A DNA stretch of 6,262 bases from Tannerella sp. (GTDB lineage Bacteria > Bacteroidota > Bacteroidia > Bacteroidales > Tannerellaceae): positions 1 to 6,262 of the forward strand of contig JAISYY010000112.1 of the NCBI GenBank assembly GCA_031269635.1, given 5' to 3'. A model generated the notes under the pieces. The model was given only the letters and a program-made list of their open reading frames with translations. It was not told where the DNA came from and searched no databases. Positions 1 through 6,262 of this stretch are shown in pieces. The first letter of the stretch is position 1. Every line of letters starts with the position of its first letter. The translations under genes were made by a program, and so were the position numbers.

Positions 1-105
1 GAATATTTTTTCGAATCAAATTCGGTTTATGTAATAATAATCGTTATATTTGCGCCATAATATAAAAATAAATTGTGCTATGTATAATCTTTAATAAATC
101 ATGCT
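1..105. other. AT-rich leader, no gene
   Basis: This short AT-rich stretch holds the promoter at 21-52 and a probable untranslated leader of about 45-50 bases. I see no end of an upstream gene, no terminator hairpin and no riboswitch-like structure in it. The ATG at 101 is out of frame with the barrel gene. Confidence 0.5.
21..52 (+). promoter_or_regulatory. Bacteroidota-type promoter (-33/-7) for the operon
   Basis: The -7 element TATATTTG at 45-52 matches the Bacteroidota consensus TAnnTTTG exactly. An imperfect -33 element, TTCG at 21-24 (consensus TTTG), lies 20 bases upstream of it, within the usual spacing. A transcript would start near position 59, leaving a 5' untranslated region of about 45-50 bases before the ATG at 106. 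The match to the consensus is seen directly; promoter activity and the start point are inferred. It is the only good match upstream of the first gene, and the three downstream gaps are too short to hold a promoter of this size comfortably. Confidence 0.6.
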
Positions 106-1026
106 ATGAGAGTGAATAATAAGAATTTGTTTCGAGTGTTGCAGAAATCGCAAATGATGTCTTTCTGCTTTATTGTTTGTTTCCTGTTTGCGACATGTTC
201 CCCGCGGGAAAACGATTCCAGGTTCGGAGGCGTGCAGATAGGAACGATCACTTACAGTTACAGGGATATGCCGGATCAGTCCCTTTCGGCTATTCTTGAT
301 TATGTTGTGCAGTCCGGTATTAGTTCCGTAGAGTTGATGGGGTCTCCCGTCGAACAGTACGCCGGAATACCTGATTCCAAAGATGCGGAAGCGATTCGTG
401 CGTGGAGGACTTCGGTGCCGATGGAGAAATTCAAAGATGTAAAAAAGATGTTTAAAAAGAAAGGAGTGAAGATTCACATCCTGAAACTGGGGAGTCCCGA
501 CTGGTCGGATGAAGAGATTGATTATGCTTTCAATGTTTGTAGAACGGTCGGCGCCAAAGGCATCAGCATGGAGATTTCCGAAAAAACGGCGAAACGTATG
601 GCTCCTTTTGCCGAAAAACACCGGCTGTATGTTATTTTTCACAACCATGGTCAGCCGGGCGATCCGAATTTCAGTTTTGACCGCGCCCTGGAACACGGTT
701 CATACCTGATGCTGAACCTGGACGTCGGGCATTATTTCGGCGCTACCGGTAAACATCCGAATGATGTGATAAAGAGGCTGCATAACCGTATCGTCAGTAT
801 TCACATCAAAGACAAGACCGGTCCTGACGGAACGCCCCGGGACGCAAATCAATCATGGGGACAGGGAGAAACGCCATTGACCGATATTTTCCAGCTCATT
901 CGGAAGGAGAAATGGCCCATTTTCTGTGATATTGAATTGGAGTATAAAATCCCGGAAGGCTCGGATGCCGTTAAGGAAACGGCCAAATGTGTAGCGTATT
1001 GCAGGCAGCTCCTGCTCCGTGAATGA
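106..1026 (+). CDS. Lipoprotein, sugar phosphate isomerase/epimerase-like TIM barrel
   Basis: The 306-residue product is a predicted exported lipoprotein with a xylose-isomerase-like TIM barrel (AP endonuclease 2 fold). The N-terminus has a basic region (R2, K6, R10, K14), a hydrophobic core at about 17-30 and a loose lipobox F28-A-T-C31, so lipidation at C31 is likely. Barrel strands are recognisable: IGTITYSY (45-52), SSVELMG (73-79), KIHILKLG (122-129), GISMEIS (152-158), VIFHNHG (176-182), LNLDVGH (203-209), SIHIKD (231-236) and FCDIELEY (273-280). Probable divalent metal ligands, by analogy with tagatose/psicose 3-epimerases, are E156, D206 (with H209 nearby), H233 and E277 or E279. The ATG at 106 is preferred over the internal Met17/Met18, because only it supplies the positive n-region; no Shine-Dalgarno site is present. 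Family members are often annotated as acting on sugar phosphates, but an envelope location argues for an unphosphorylated sugar or keto-sugar. The substrate is unknown. It is the first gene of the putative operon, 28 bases before the lactonase gene. Confidence 0.85.
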   Translation: MRVNNKNLFRVLQKSQMMSFCFIVCFLFATCSPRENDSRFGGVQIGTITYSYRDMPDQSLSAILDYVVQSGISSVELMGSPVEQYAGIPDSKDAEAIRAWRTSVPMEKFKDVKKMFKKKGVKIHILKLGSPDWSDEEIDYAFNVCRTVGAKGISMEISEKTAKRMAPFAEKHRLYVIFHNHGQPGDPNFSFDRALEHGSYLMLNLDVGHYFGATGKHPNDVIKRLHNRIVSIHIKDKTGPDGTPRDANQSWGQGETPLTDIFQLIRKEKWPIFCDIELEYKIPEGSDAVKETAKCVAYCRQLLLRE

Positions 1027-1054
1027 CCGGTAATAATAACGCACCATTTTTGTC

Positions 1055-2176
1055 ATGTATAAACTTTTATATTGTATAGCAGGGACGCTTTTATTTATGT
1101 CAACATCATGTAGCCGAATGGAAAGTGAATTGTATCTGTTTGTCGGGACGTATGCGAAAGAATCGGATGCGGGGATTTACCTGTACCGTTTTAATACGGA
1201 GGATGGTTCGGCCACGTTCGTGAGAGACGTGACGGGAATCGGAAACCCTTCTTACCTGGCTCTTGATAAGGACGAAAAGTTATTGTATTCGGTTAGCGAA
1301 ACGGGCGAATCCGGGGCAAAAGTGTATGTTTATTCATTTGACGGGAAAACGGCGGATATCCGTTTGATGGACAGGAAGGAGACGGGCGGTAGCGGGCCTT
1401 GTTTTATTTGGGTGGACGGTAAGCGCAAGCTGGCGGTTACGGCCAATTACAGCGGCGGCAGCGTGAGCGCTTTCCCCTTGTCGGCAACCGGGGAATTAGG
1501 CGCTCCATCCGTCTTTTCATACGGGGGAGGCACACCCGGTTCCGCCCGCCAGGATGCACCGCATTTGCATTGCATCTATGCTTCTCCCGATGAAAAATAT
1601 TTGTATGCCAACGATCTGGGGACAGACCGGATTTATAAATATGAGCTTCTTCCGGGCGAATCCGGCGGGATAACCCTCAGGGAAGGACAGCCATCCTTTT
1701 TCTCCCTGCCTGCCGGTGAAGGCCCTCGCCACACGACGTTCCATCCGGACGGAAAATTCGCCTATCTTATCGGCGAACTGTCCGGCCGTGTTGTCGTGCT
1801 GGAATATGACGACGGCGATTTGTCGCCCGTCCAGTATATAGAGGCCGACACGTTGCACGCAGCGGGAAGCGCCGACATCCATGTTACGCCCGACGGACGC
1901 TTTCTGTATGCTTCAAACCGCCTGAAAGGCGACGGACTGGCCATATTTTCCATTGACCGTGAGAACGGACGGCTTACAAAAGCCGGTTACCAGCCGACCG
2001 GCGTGCACCCGCGTAATTTCATCATCACCCCCGACGGGAAATTCCTGTTATGCGCCTGCCGCGACACGAATGTCATCCAGGTGTTTGCTATTGATAAACA
2101 AAGCGGCCTGTTGAAAGATATTCAAAAAGACATCAACGTAAGCCGCCCGGTTTGCCTGAAATTTGCAAGTTTGTAG
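1055..2176 (+). CDS. Lipoprotein lactonase, 6-phosphogluconolactonase-like seven-bladed propeller
   Basis: The 373-residue product belongs to the lactonase family (PF10282, YbhE/Pgl-like), whose members hydrolyse sugar lactones to aldonic acids. The length is typical once the signal peptide is removed. The first 18 residues form a signal peptide with K3, a hydrophobic core and a lipobox-like S16-T-S-C19. The mature protein opens with the classic first blade, LFVGTYAK (28-35). Repeated blade motifs follow: NPSYLALDKDEKLLYSV (64-80), LAVTANYSGGSVSAF (126-140), PHLHCIYASPDEKYLYAND (169-187), GPRHTTFHPDGKFAYLI (223-239), DIHVTPDGRFLYASNR (274-289) and HPRNFIITPDGKFLLCA (318-334). Conserved polar residues of the family pocket are likely H170, H172, R225, H226, E241, N288 and R289. 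Being exported, it probably opens a non-phosphorylated lactone such as an aldono- or bionolactone rather than 6-phosphogluconolactone; that is inference. The gene starts 28 bases after the barrel gene, has no Shine-Dalgarno site, and ends 12 bases before the dehydrogenase. Confidence 0.9.
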   Translation: MYKLLYCIAGTLLFMSTSCSRMESELYLFVGTYAKESDAGIYLYRFNTEDGSATFVRDVTGIGNPSYLALDKDEKLLYSVSETGESGAKVYVYSFDGKTADIRLMDRKETGGSGPCFIWVDGKRKLAVTANYSGGSVSAFPLSATGELGAPSVFSYGGGTPGSARQDAPHLHCIYASPDEKYLYANDLGTDRIYKYELLPGESGGITLREGQPSFFSLPAGEGPRHTTFHPDGKFAYLIGELSGRVVVLEYDDGDLSPVQYIEADTLHAAGSADIHVTPDGRFLYASNRLKGDGLAIFSIDRENGRLTKAGYQPTGVHPRNFIITPDGKFLLCACRDTNVIQVFAIDKQSGLLKDIQKDINVSRPVCLKFASL

Positions 2177-2179
2177 GAG
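2174..2179 (+). promoter_or_regulatory. Shine-Dalgarno-like site of the dehydrogenase gene
   Basis: TAGGAG at 2174-2179 overlaps the lactonase stop codon and lies nine bases before the ATG at 2189. This is good ribosome-binding spacing and supports that start. An out-of-frame ATG at 2185 opens only a six-codon frame ending at 2205. The other three genes lack such a site, as is common in Bacteroidota. The overlap with the upstream stop suggests coupled translation, which is inferred. Confidence 0.55.
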
Positions 2180-2188
2180 CCGTTATGA

Positions 2189-5104
2189 ATGAAAGATCCG
2201 TATAAACAGTTTGTCCGCAATATACGTTCGTTCCTGCCGCCGGGGCGGGCGCTTTGTGAAGAACAGGCGCGGTTGGCATGGGGGACGGATGCCGGATTTT
2301 ACCGGCTTATACCAAAGGTCGTCGTCTTTCCTGAAACAGAAGAACAGGTTTCCCGGATACTTAAACTGGCGGGAAAATCGGACATTCCCGTTACTTTTCG
2401 AGCGTCAGGCACCAGCCTGTCGGGACAGGCCGTCAGCGATTCCGTTTTGATTGTCGCCGGACATCTTTGGAAAAAATACGCCTTTTCCGGCGATGGCGCC
2501 AAGACCGTTTCGCTACAACCGGGATTAGTCGGCGAACGGGTAAATCAGCTGTTAAAACCTTACGGCAGGAAAATTTCACCTGACCCGGCGTCGCTGAAAA
2601 GCGCCGGGATAGGTGGTATCGTGATGAATAACGCTTCGGGAATGAGTTGCGGCACACATGCCAATGCGGATAAAACAATCGTTTCCGCGCGGATAATTCT
2701 GGCCGACGGGACGTTGCTTGATACGGGAGACTGCGATAGCCGCGCTTCGTTTAAAGCCCGAAAAACCGGGTTTTTGCAGCGGATAGAAGAACTGCGGGAT
2801 ACGGTGCGGAAAAATAAAGCGCTTGCCGAACGCATAAAACACAAGTACAGCATCAAAAATGTAATGGGACTGAACATGCTGCCTTTTGTCGCTTATGACG
2901 ATCCGTTCGACATTATCACGCATTTGATGGTCGGCTCGGAAGGCACGCTGGGCTTTCTTTCGGAAGTTACGTTGAAAACCGAACCGCTATGTCCGTTTAA
3001 GGCCAGCGCAATGATTTATTTCCCGGATTTAAAGGAGGCTTGCCGGGCTGTTAAGGAATTAAAACGGTTGTTCGACACCGGCGGGAGCCGTCTTGTGGCA
3101 AGCGCGGAGCTTTTGGATGCTAAAGCGCTGGCCTGCGTTCATGATACGACGGGCGAAGGCTTGACCGCAATATTGCTGGAAACGCAGGCGCAAACGGAAC
3201 AGCAGCTTAATGAATTTATCGGACGGATACGGCAAACCCTGGTTTCGTACCATACCTTTTCGCCGGTTGCTTTTACTTCGGACGAACGTGAATGTGCACG
3301 GCTCTGGGAAATACGTTCCGGCGTGTTTCCCGCCGTCGGGGGAAACCGTCCGTCCGGAACGACGGCTTTGATCGAAGATGTCGCTTTTCACGATGAGGAT
3401 ATGCCCGACGCCATTGCCGAACTGCAGGCGTTGTTGGCGATTCACGGTTATCATGATGCATGTATTTACGGGCATGCACTGGAGGGGAATGTACATTTTA
3501 TATTAAACCAGTCGTTTAACAGCGATGCCGAAGTTGAACGTTATGAAAAACTGATGCGGGACGTCGTTGCACTGGTCGTCGAAAAATATGACGGTTCCCT
3601 GAAAGCGGAACACGGGACAGGGCGGAATATGGCTCCTTTCGTTAAAACAGAATGGGGGGAAGACGCATTTGAGATTATGCGATGTGTCAAATCATTGTTC
3701 GATCCGGGAAACCTGTTAAATCCGGGAGTGATTTTTAATGACGATCCTCTTTGTCATGTCAGACACCTTAAACCGTTACCGCTTACGCATCCGGTGGTTG
3801 ATAAATGTATAGAATGTGGCTTTTGTGAAGTCAACTGCCTGACCTGCGGCTTTACGCTTTCGTCGCGTCAGCGTATCGTCGTGCAGCGTGAAATATCGCG
3901 ACTGACGCAAACGGGCGAAAATCCGGCTTACCGGCGCAAACTGCTGAAACAGTACCGTTACCCGGGTGAGGAGACCTGTGCGGGCGACGGCCTGTGTTCG
4001 CTGTCGTGCCCGATGGGAATAAATGTCGGCGAGCTGACGCATATCCTCAGAAGCAACCGCCATCCGAAAGGATCGTCAGGATATAGGGTAGGGGAGTACA
4101 CCGCCCGGCATCTGTCATTTGTAAAAAAAATCCTTCGTGGCGTTTTGCGGATAGCCGATGCAATGCATCACATACTTGGCGTCCGCATAATGAGCGTGTT
4201 GACGCGGGGATTGCACCGGATAGCAAAGACACCTCTCTGGATGCCTGCCATGCCGAAAGCCGTTTCGCAACCGGACGAGTATCTTTTACGGCGTATCCGG
4301 TCGTCGTCCTCACAACTGCCGGAGGCAAACCTTCAAACCGCAGATCCGGACAGCGAGTTTCGGTTACAGGTTTCACGGCCGGACGACCGGCCTGTCGTCG
4401 TTTATTTTCCGAGCTGCCTGAATCAGACGATGGGACTTCACCGCCATTCGGCGGAGCGATCGCCGCTTGTCGAAAAAACGGTAGCGCTGTTGAATAAAGC
4501 CGGTTACCGGGTTGTTTTCCCGGAAGGAATGGAGAACCTCTGCTGCGGTACCGTTTGGGAGAGTAAAGGCATGGAAGAATTGGCCGATCGGAAAGCCGCA
4601 GAACTGGAAGCCGCTTTGCGGAACGCTTCCTGCGAAGGCGCATATCCTGTCCTTTGCGATCAAAGCCCGTGTCTTTACCGGATGCGTAACAGGATGAAGA
4701 AACTGAAACTGTATGAGCCGGTGGAGTTTATCTATACGTTTTTGCGTGACAGGCTGGATTTTCATCCTGTGGCAGAACCGGTTTCCATTCACGTGACATG
4801 CTCCATGCGCAAGATGGGACTGGCGGAAATGTTTTGTAAACTGGCCGGTCTTTGCGCCGGACAGGTGATTGTCCCGGAGGAAGTGGGATGTTGCGGATTT
4901 GCGGGAGACAAAGGATTTACTCATCCCGAAGTGAATGTGTATGCTTTACGGAATCTGCGTCCGCAGATAGAGAAAGCCCGTGTACAGTCGGGCTACTGCA
5001 ATAGCCGTACCTGCGAAATAGGATTAACGGCACATTCAGGCGTTGATTACCGATCTGTTGTATATCTCGTCGATACCTGCACCACTTCAAAGTATTCATT
5101 ATAA
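2189..5104 (+). CDS. FAD/4Fe-4S D-2-hydroxyacid dehydrogenase, Dld-II/YdiJ type
   Basis: The 971-residue product is a flavin and iron-sulfur dehydrogenase that should oxidise a D-2-hydroxyacid (D-lactate, D-2-hydroxyglutarate or an aldonic acid) and pass electrons to the respiratory quinone pool. Domain order: a PCMH-type FAD-binding domain at about 40-265, with RASGTSLSGQ (71-80), IGGIVMNNASGM (141-152) and SEGTLGF (250-256); an FAD-oxidase C-terminal domain to about 515, with IYGHALEGNVHF (426-437), EHGTGRN (474-480, probable active-site H475) and FDPGNLLNPG (504-513). A ferredoxin-like region follows, with C540, C543, C546 and C550, then C597, C603 and C607-P. Residues 637-680 form a helical, basic and hydrophobic stretch that could contact the membrane. 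Two CCG (heterodisulfide-reductase-like) domains end the protein: C743, C785-C786-G, C823 and C828; then C871, C901-C902-G, C937 and C942. No signal peptide is visible, so it is cytoplasmic, probably at the inner membrane face. The architecture and size match Shewanella Dld-II and E. coli YdiJ; motifs alone do not separate lactate from hydroxyglutarate or sugar-acid substrates. The reading frame is intact and all key cysteines are present. Confidence 0.92.
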   Translation: MKDPYKQFVRNIRSFLPPGRALCEEQARLAWGTDAGFYRLIPKVVVFPETEEQVSRILKLAGKSDIPVTFRASGTSLSGQAVSDSVLIVAGHLWKKYAFSGDGAKTVSLQPGLVGERVNQLLKPYGRKISPDPASLKSAGIGGIVMNNASGMSCGTHANADKTIVSARIILADGTLLDTGDCDSRASFKARKTGFLQRIEELRDTVRKNKALAERIKHKYSIKNVMGLNMLPFVAYDDPFDIITHLMVGSEGTLGFLSEVTLKTEPLCPFKASAMIYFPDLKEACRAVKELKRLFDTGGSRLVASAELLDAKALACVHDTTGEGLTAILLETQAQTEQQLNEFIGRIRQTLVSYHTFSPVAFTSDERECARLWEIRSGVFPAVGGNRPSGTTALIEDVAFHDEDMPDAIAELQALLAIHGYHDACIYGHALEGNVHFILNQSFNSDAEVERYEKLMRDVVALVVEKYDGSLKAEHGTGRNMAPFVKTEWGEDAFEIMRCVKSLFDPGNLLNPGVIFNDDPLCHVRHLKPLPLTHPVVDKCIECGFCEVNCLTCGFTLSSRQRIVVQREISRLTQTGENPAYRRKLLKQYRYPGEETCAGDGLCSLSCPMGINVGELTHILRSNRHPKGSSGYRVGEYTARHLSFVKKILRGVLRIADAMHHILGVRIMSVLTRGLHRIAKTPLWMPAMPKAVSQPDEYLLRRIRSSSSQLPEANLQTADPDSEFRLQVSRPDDRPVVVYFPSCLNQTMGLHRHSAERSPLVEKTVALLNKAGYRVVFPEGMENLCCGTVWESKGMEELADRKAAELEAALRNASCEGAYPVLCDQSPCLYRMRNRMKKLKLYEPVEFIYTFLRDRLDFHPVAEPVSIHVTCSMRKMGLAEMFCKLAGLCAGQVIVPEEVGCCGFAGDKGFTHPEVNVYALRNLRPQIEKARVQSGYCNSRTCEIGLTAHSGVDYRSVVYLVDTCTTSKYSL

Positions 5105-5117
5105 AAATCAAATTCGT

Positions 5118-6262
5118 ATGAAAAAGTTTGTATTGTTTTTTGCGTCGATATTGTTTATCGCTTCCTGTTCTTCGGGCAACATGGAAGATTTGTTTAAGAA
5201 CCCCGATAACGCTGCCGTTGAATCGGATGGATATAGTAAAGTATATGTTCCGGTCAAAAGGATTACCGCCCGGCCGGGGTATCACTGGTTTGCTTATTAT
5301 GACAAACTCCAGGTCGATCCTTCCAACAGGTATGTGTTGGGTATGCAGACCGGTTTTGAACACCGGGCGCCTGCGCCGGATGATGTAATTGAGATTGGCA
5401 TGGTTGATCTGAATGATAATTGTAAATGGATCAAACTGGGTGAATCGCGTGCATGGGGGTGGCAGCAGGGATGCCAGTTGCAGTTTATTCCCGGCTCGGC
5501 GAATGAAATATTGTGGAATGACAAGGAAGACGGGCGTTTCGTATGCCATATCATGAACATTGAAACCCGTGCGAAAAGGACTCTCCCATGGCCTGTTTAT
5601 GCGTTAAGTCCCGACGGGAAATGGGCGGTGACCACGGATTACCGCCGGGTTAACGACACCCGCCCCGGCTATGGATACACAGGAATCCCCGATCCGAACA
5701 AAGACATATTGGCGCCCGCTAATTCGGGGATATGGAAAATCAGTCTTGAAACAGGCGAAGCGTCCCTCATCATCTCACTGGCACAGGCGGCGGCCATTCC
5801 CAATCCGCACGATGAACAGTTTGCGGAAGCCAAACACTGGTTCAACCATCTGCTGGTCAATCCTGACGGTAGCCGTTTTATCTTCCTGCACCGGTGGAGG
5901 TATCCTGACGCCGAAAGAAATGCTCCTTACAAAAATGTCGGCGGATTTGGGACGCGCATGTTCACCGCTTCGGCCGACGGTACAGATTTGCGGGTGATTG
6001 ATCCCTATAATTATACCTCGCATTTTATCTGGAGGGACCCCTCTCATATCCTGGCCTGGACACGTATTCCCGGCAAAGGGAACGGGTTTTTCCTTTTCGA
6101 AGATTCTCCCGTTGAGCATATTGAACAGACAGGCAAGGACGCCATGCCGCTTAACGGACACTGTACGTATCTTCCCGGCAATGAGTGGATACTGAATGAT
6201 ACGTATCCTTCGGCAGGACGCCTCCAGTCGGTTTACCTGTATCATGTGCCGTCCGGCAAACG
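5118..6262 (+). CDS. Lipoprotein beta-propeller, TolB/oligogalacturonate-lyase-like (partial, 3' end beyond window)
   Basis: The frame from ATG 5118 is open for 381 codons plus two bases to the window edge, so the 3' end is missing. The start lies 13 bases after the dehydrogenase stop, with no Shine-Dalgarno site. The N-terminus is a clear lipoprotein signal: K2 and K3, a hydrophobic core at 4-15 and lipobox I14-A-S-C17. The mature part shows propeller-like repeats such as YALSPDGKWAVTTDYR (161-176), HLLVNPDGSRFIFLHRW (244-260) and LYLYHVPSG-like strands near the edge. Strongly patterned motifs include WGWQQGCQLQFIPGS (113-127), GYGYTGIPDP (184-193), HWFNH (240-244), HRW (258-260), SHFIWRDPSHILAW (301-314) and NGHCTYLP (346-353). 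Histidines 240, 244, 258, 302 and 348 could form a metal or substrate site. The overall pattern recalls exported TolB-like propellers related to oligogalacturonate lyase (PF14583), widespread but uncharacterised in Bacteroidota and Planctomycetes. I could not align the known Mn-binding His/Gln set of that lyase, so lyase activity is unproven. Confidence 0.75.
   Translation, partial: MKKFVLFFASILFIASCSSGNMEDLFKNPDNAAVESDGYSKVYVPVKRITARPGYHWFAYYDKLQVDPSNRYVLGMQTGFEHRAPAPDDVIEIGMVDLNDNCKWIKLGESRAWGWQQGCQLQFIPGSANEILWNDKEDGRFVCHIMNIETRAKRTLPWPVYALSPDGKWAVTTDYRRVNDTRPGYGYTGIPDPNKDILAPANSGIWKISLETGEASLIISLAQAAAIPNPHDEQFAEAKHWFNHLLVNPDGSRFIFLHRWRYPDAERNAPYKNVGGFGTRMFTASADGTDLRVIDPYNYTSHFIWRDPSHILAWTRIPGKGNGFFLFEDSPVEHIEQTGKDAMPLNGHCTYLPGNEWILNDTYPSAGRLQSVYLYHVPSGK

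Noticed and set aside
83..88. TATAAT resembling a sigma-70 -10 box
   Set aside because: There is no -35 partner, it is only 17 bases from the start codon, and Bacteroidota primary sigma factors use TAnnTTTG, which is matched exactly at 45-52.
597..607. Apparent missing cysteine in the second ferredoxin-like motif (Asp at residue 600 of the dehydrogenase, near base 3986)
   Set aside because: The coordinates given are residue numbers. The C-x5-C-x3-C-P form with 'DG' in the middle is, as far as I recall, usual in this dehydrogenase family, so it is not evidence of a broken cluster.
91..696. 201-codon open frame on the minus strand opposite the barrel gene
   Set aside because: It lies antisense to a gene with clear family motifs, and its product shows no recognisable domain; it is best explained as a shadow frame.
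2185..2205. Six-codon frame (MNERSV then stop) overlapping the dehydrogenase start
   Set aside because: It is too short to assess and arises readily by chance from ATGAATGA; the ribosome-binding site spacing fits the ATG at 2189 better.
4047..4643. 198-codon minus-strand frame inside the dehydrogenase gene
   Set aside because: It is rich in Arg, Pro and Ser as expected for an antisense shadow, and the plus strand here encodes the end of the iron-sulfur region and the first CCG domain.
4917..5549. 210-codon minus-strand frame across the junction of the last two genes
   Set aside because: It overlaps the second CCG domain and the lipoprotein signal of the next gene, both clearly coding on the plus strand; no motif supports it.

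Overview
The window looks like chromosomal DNA from a member of the Bacteroidota. The clues are a perfect TAnnTTTG (-7) promoter element upstream of the first gene, AT-rich start regions mostly lacking a Shine-Dalgarno site, and three short signal peptides ending in lipoprotein-type cysteines. Genus cannot be fixed from the sequence alone. Coding density is near complete: four genes, all on the plus strand, with gaps of 28, 12 and 13 bases. No terminator-like hairpin is visible between them, so they are most simply read as one operon driven from the promoter near the left edge.

Layout: 1-105 is a leader with a Bacteroidota-type promoter. 106-1026 encodes a lipoprotein with a xylose-isomerase-like TIM barrel ('sugar phosphate isomerase/epimerase' family). 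1055-2176 encodes a lipoprotein of the seven-bladed-propeller lactonase family (6-phosphogluconolactonase-like). 2189-5104 encodes a 971-residue FAD and iron-sulfur D-2-hydroxyacid dehydrogenase of the Dld-II/YdiJ type, with two C-terminal CCG domains. 5118 to the right edge is the 5' part (381 complete codons) of a third lipoprotein, a beta-propeller protein resembling TolB/oligogalacturonate-lyase-like proteins; it runs off the window.

Read together, the set suggests oxidative processing of an unphosphorylated sugar or sugar acid in the cell envelope. The barrel protein would act on a (keto-)sugar, the lactonase would open a sugar lactone to its aldonic acid (a 2-hydroxyacid), and the flavoprotein would oxidise a 2-hydroxyacid and feed electrons to the respiratory chain. 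Family assignments are well supported by motifs; substrates and pathway order are inference. No RNA genes, mobile elements, repeats or CRISPR arrays were seen.
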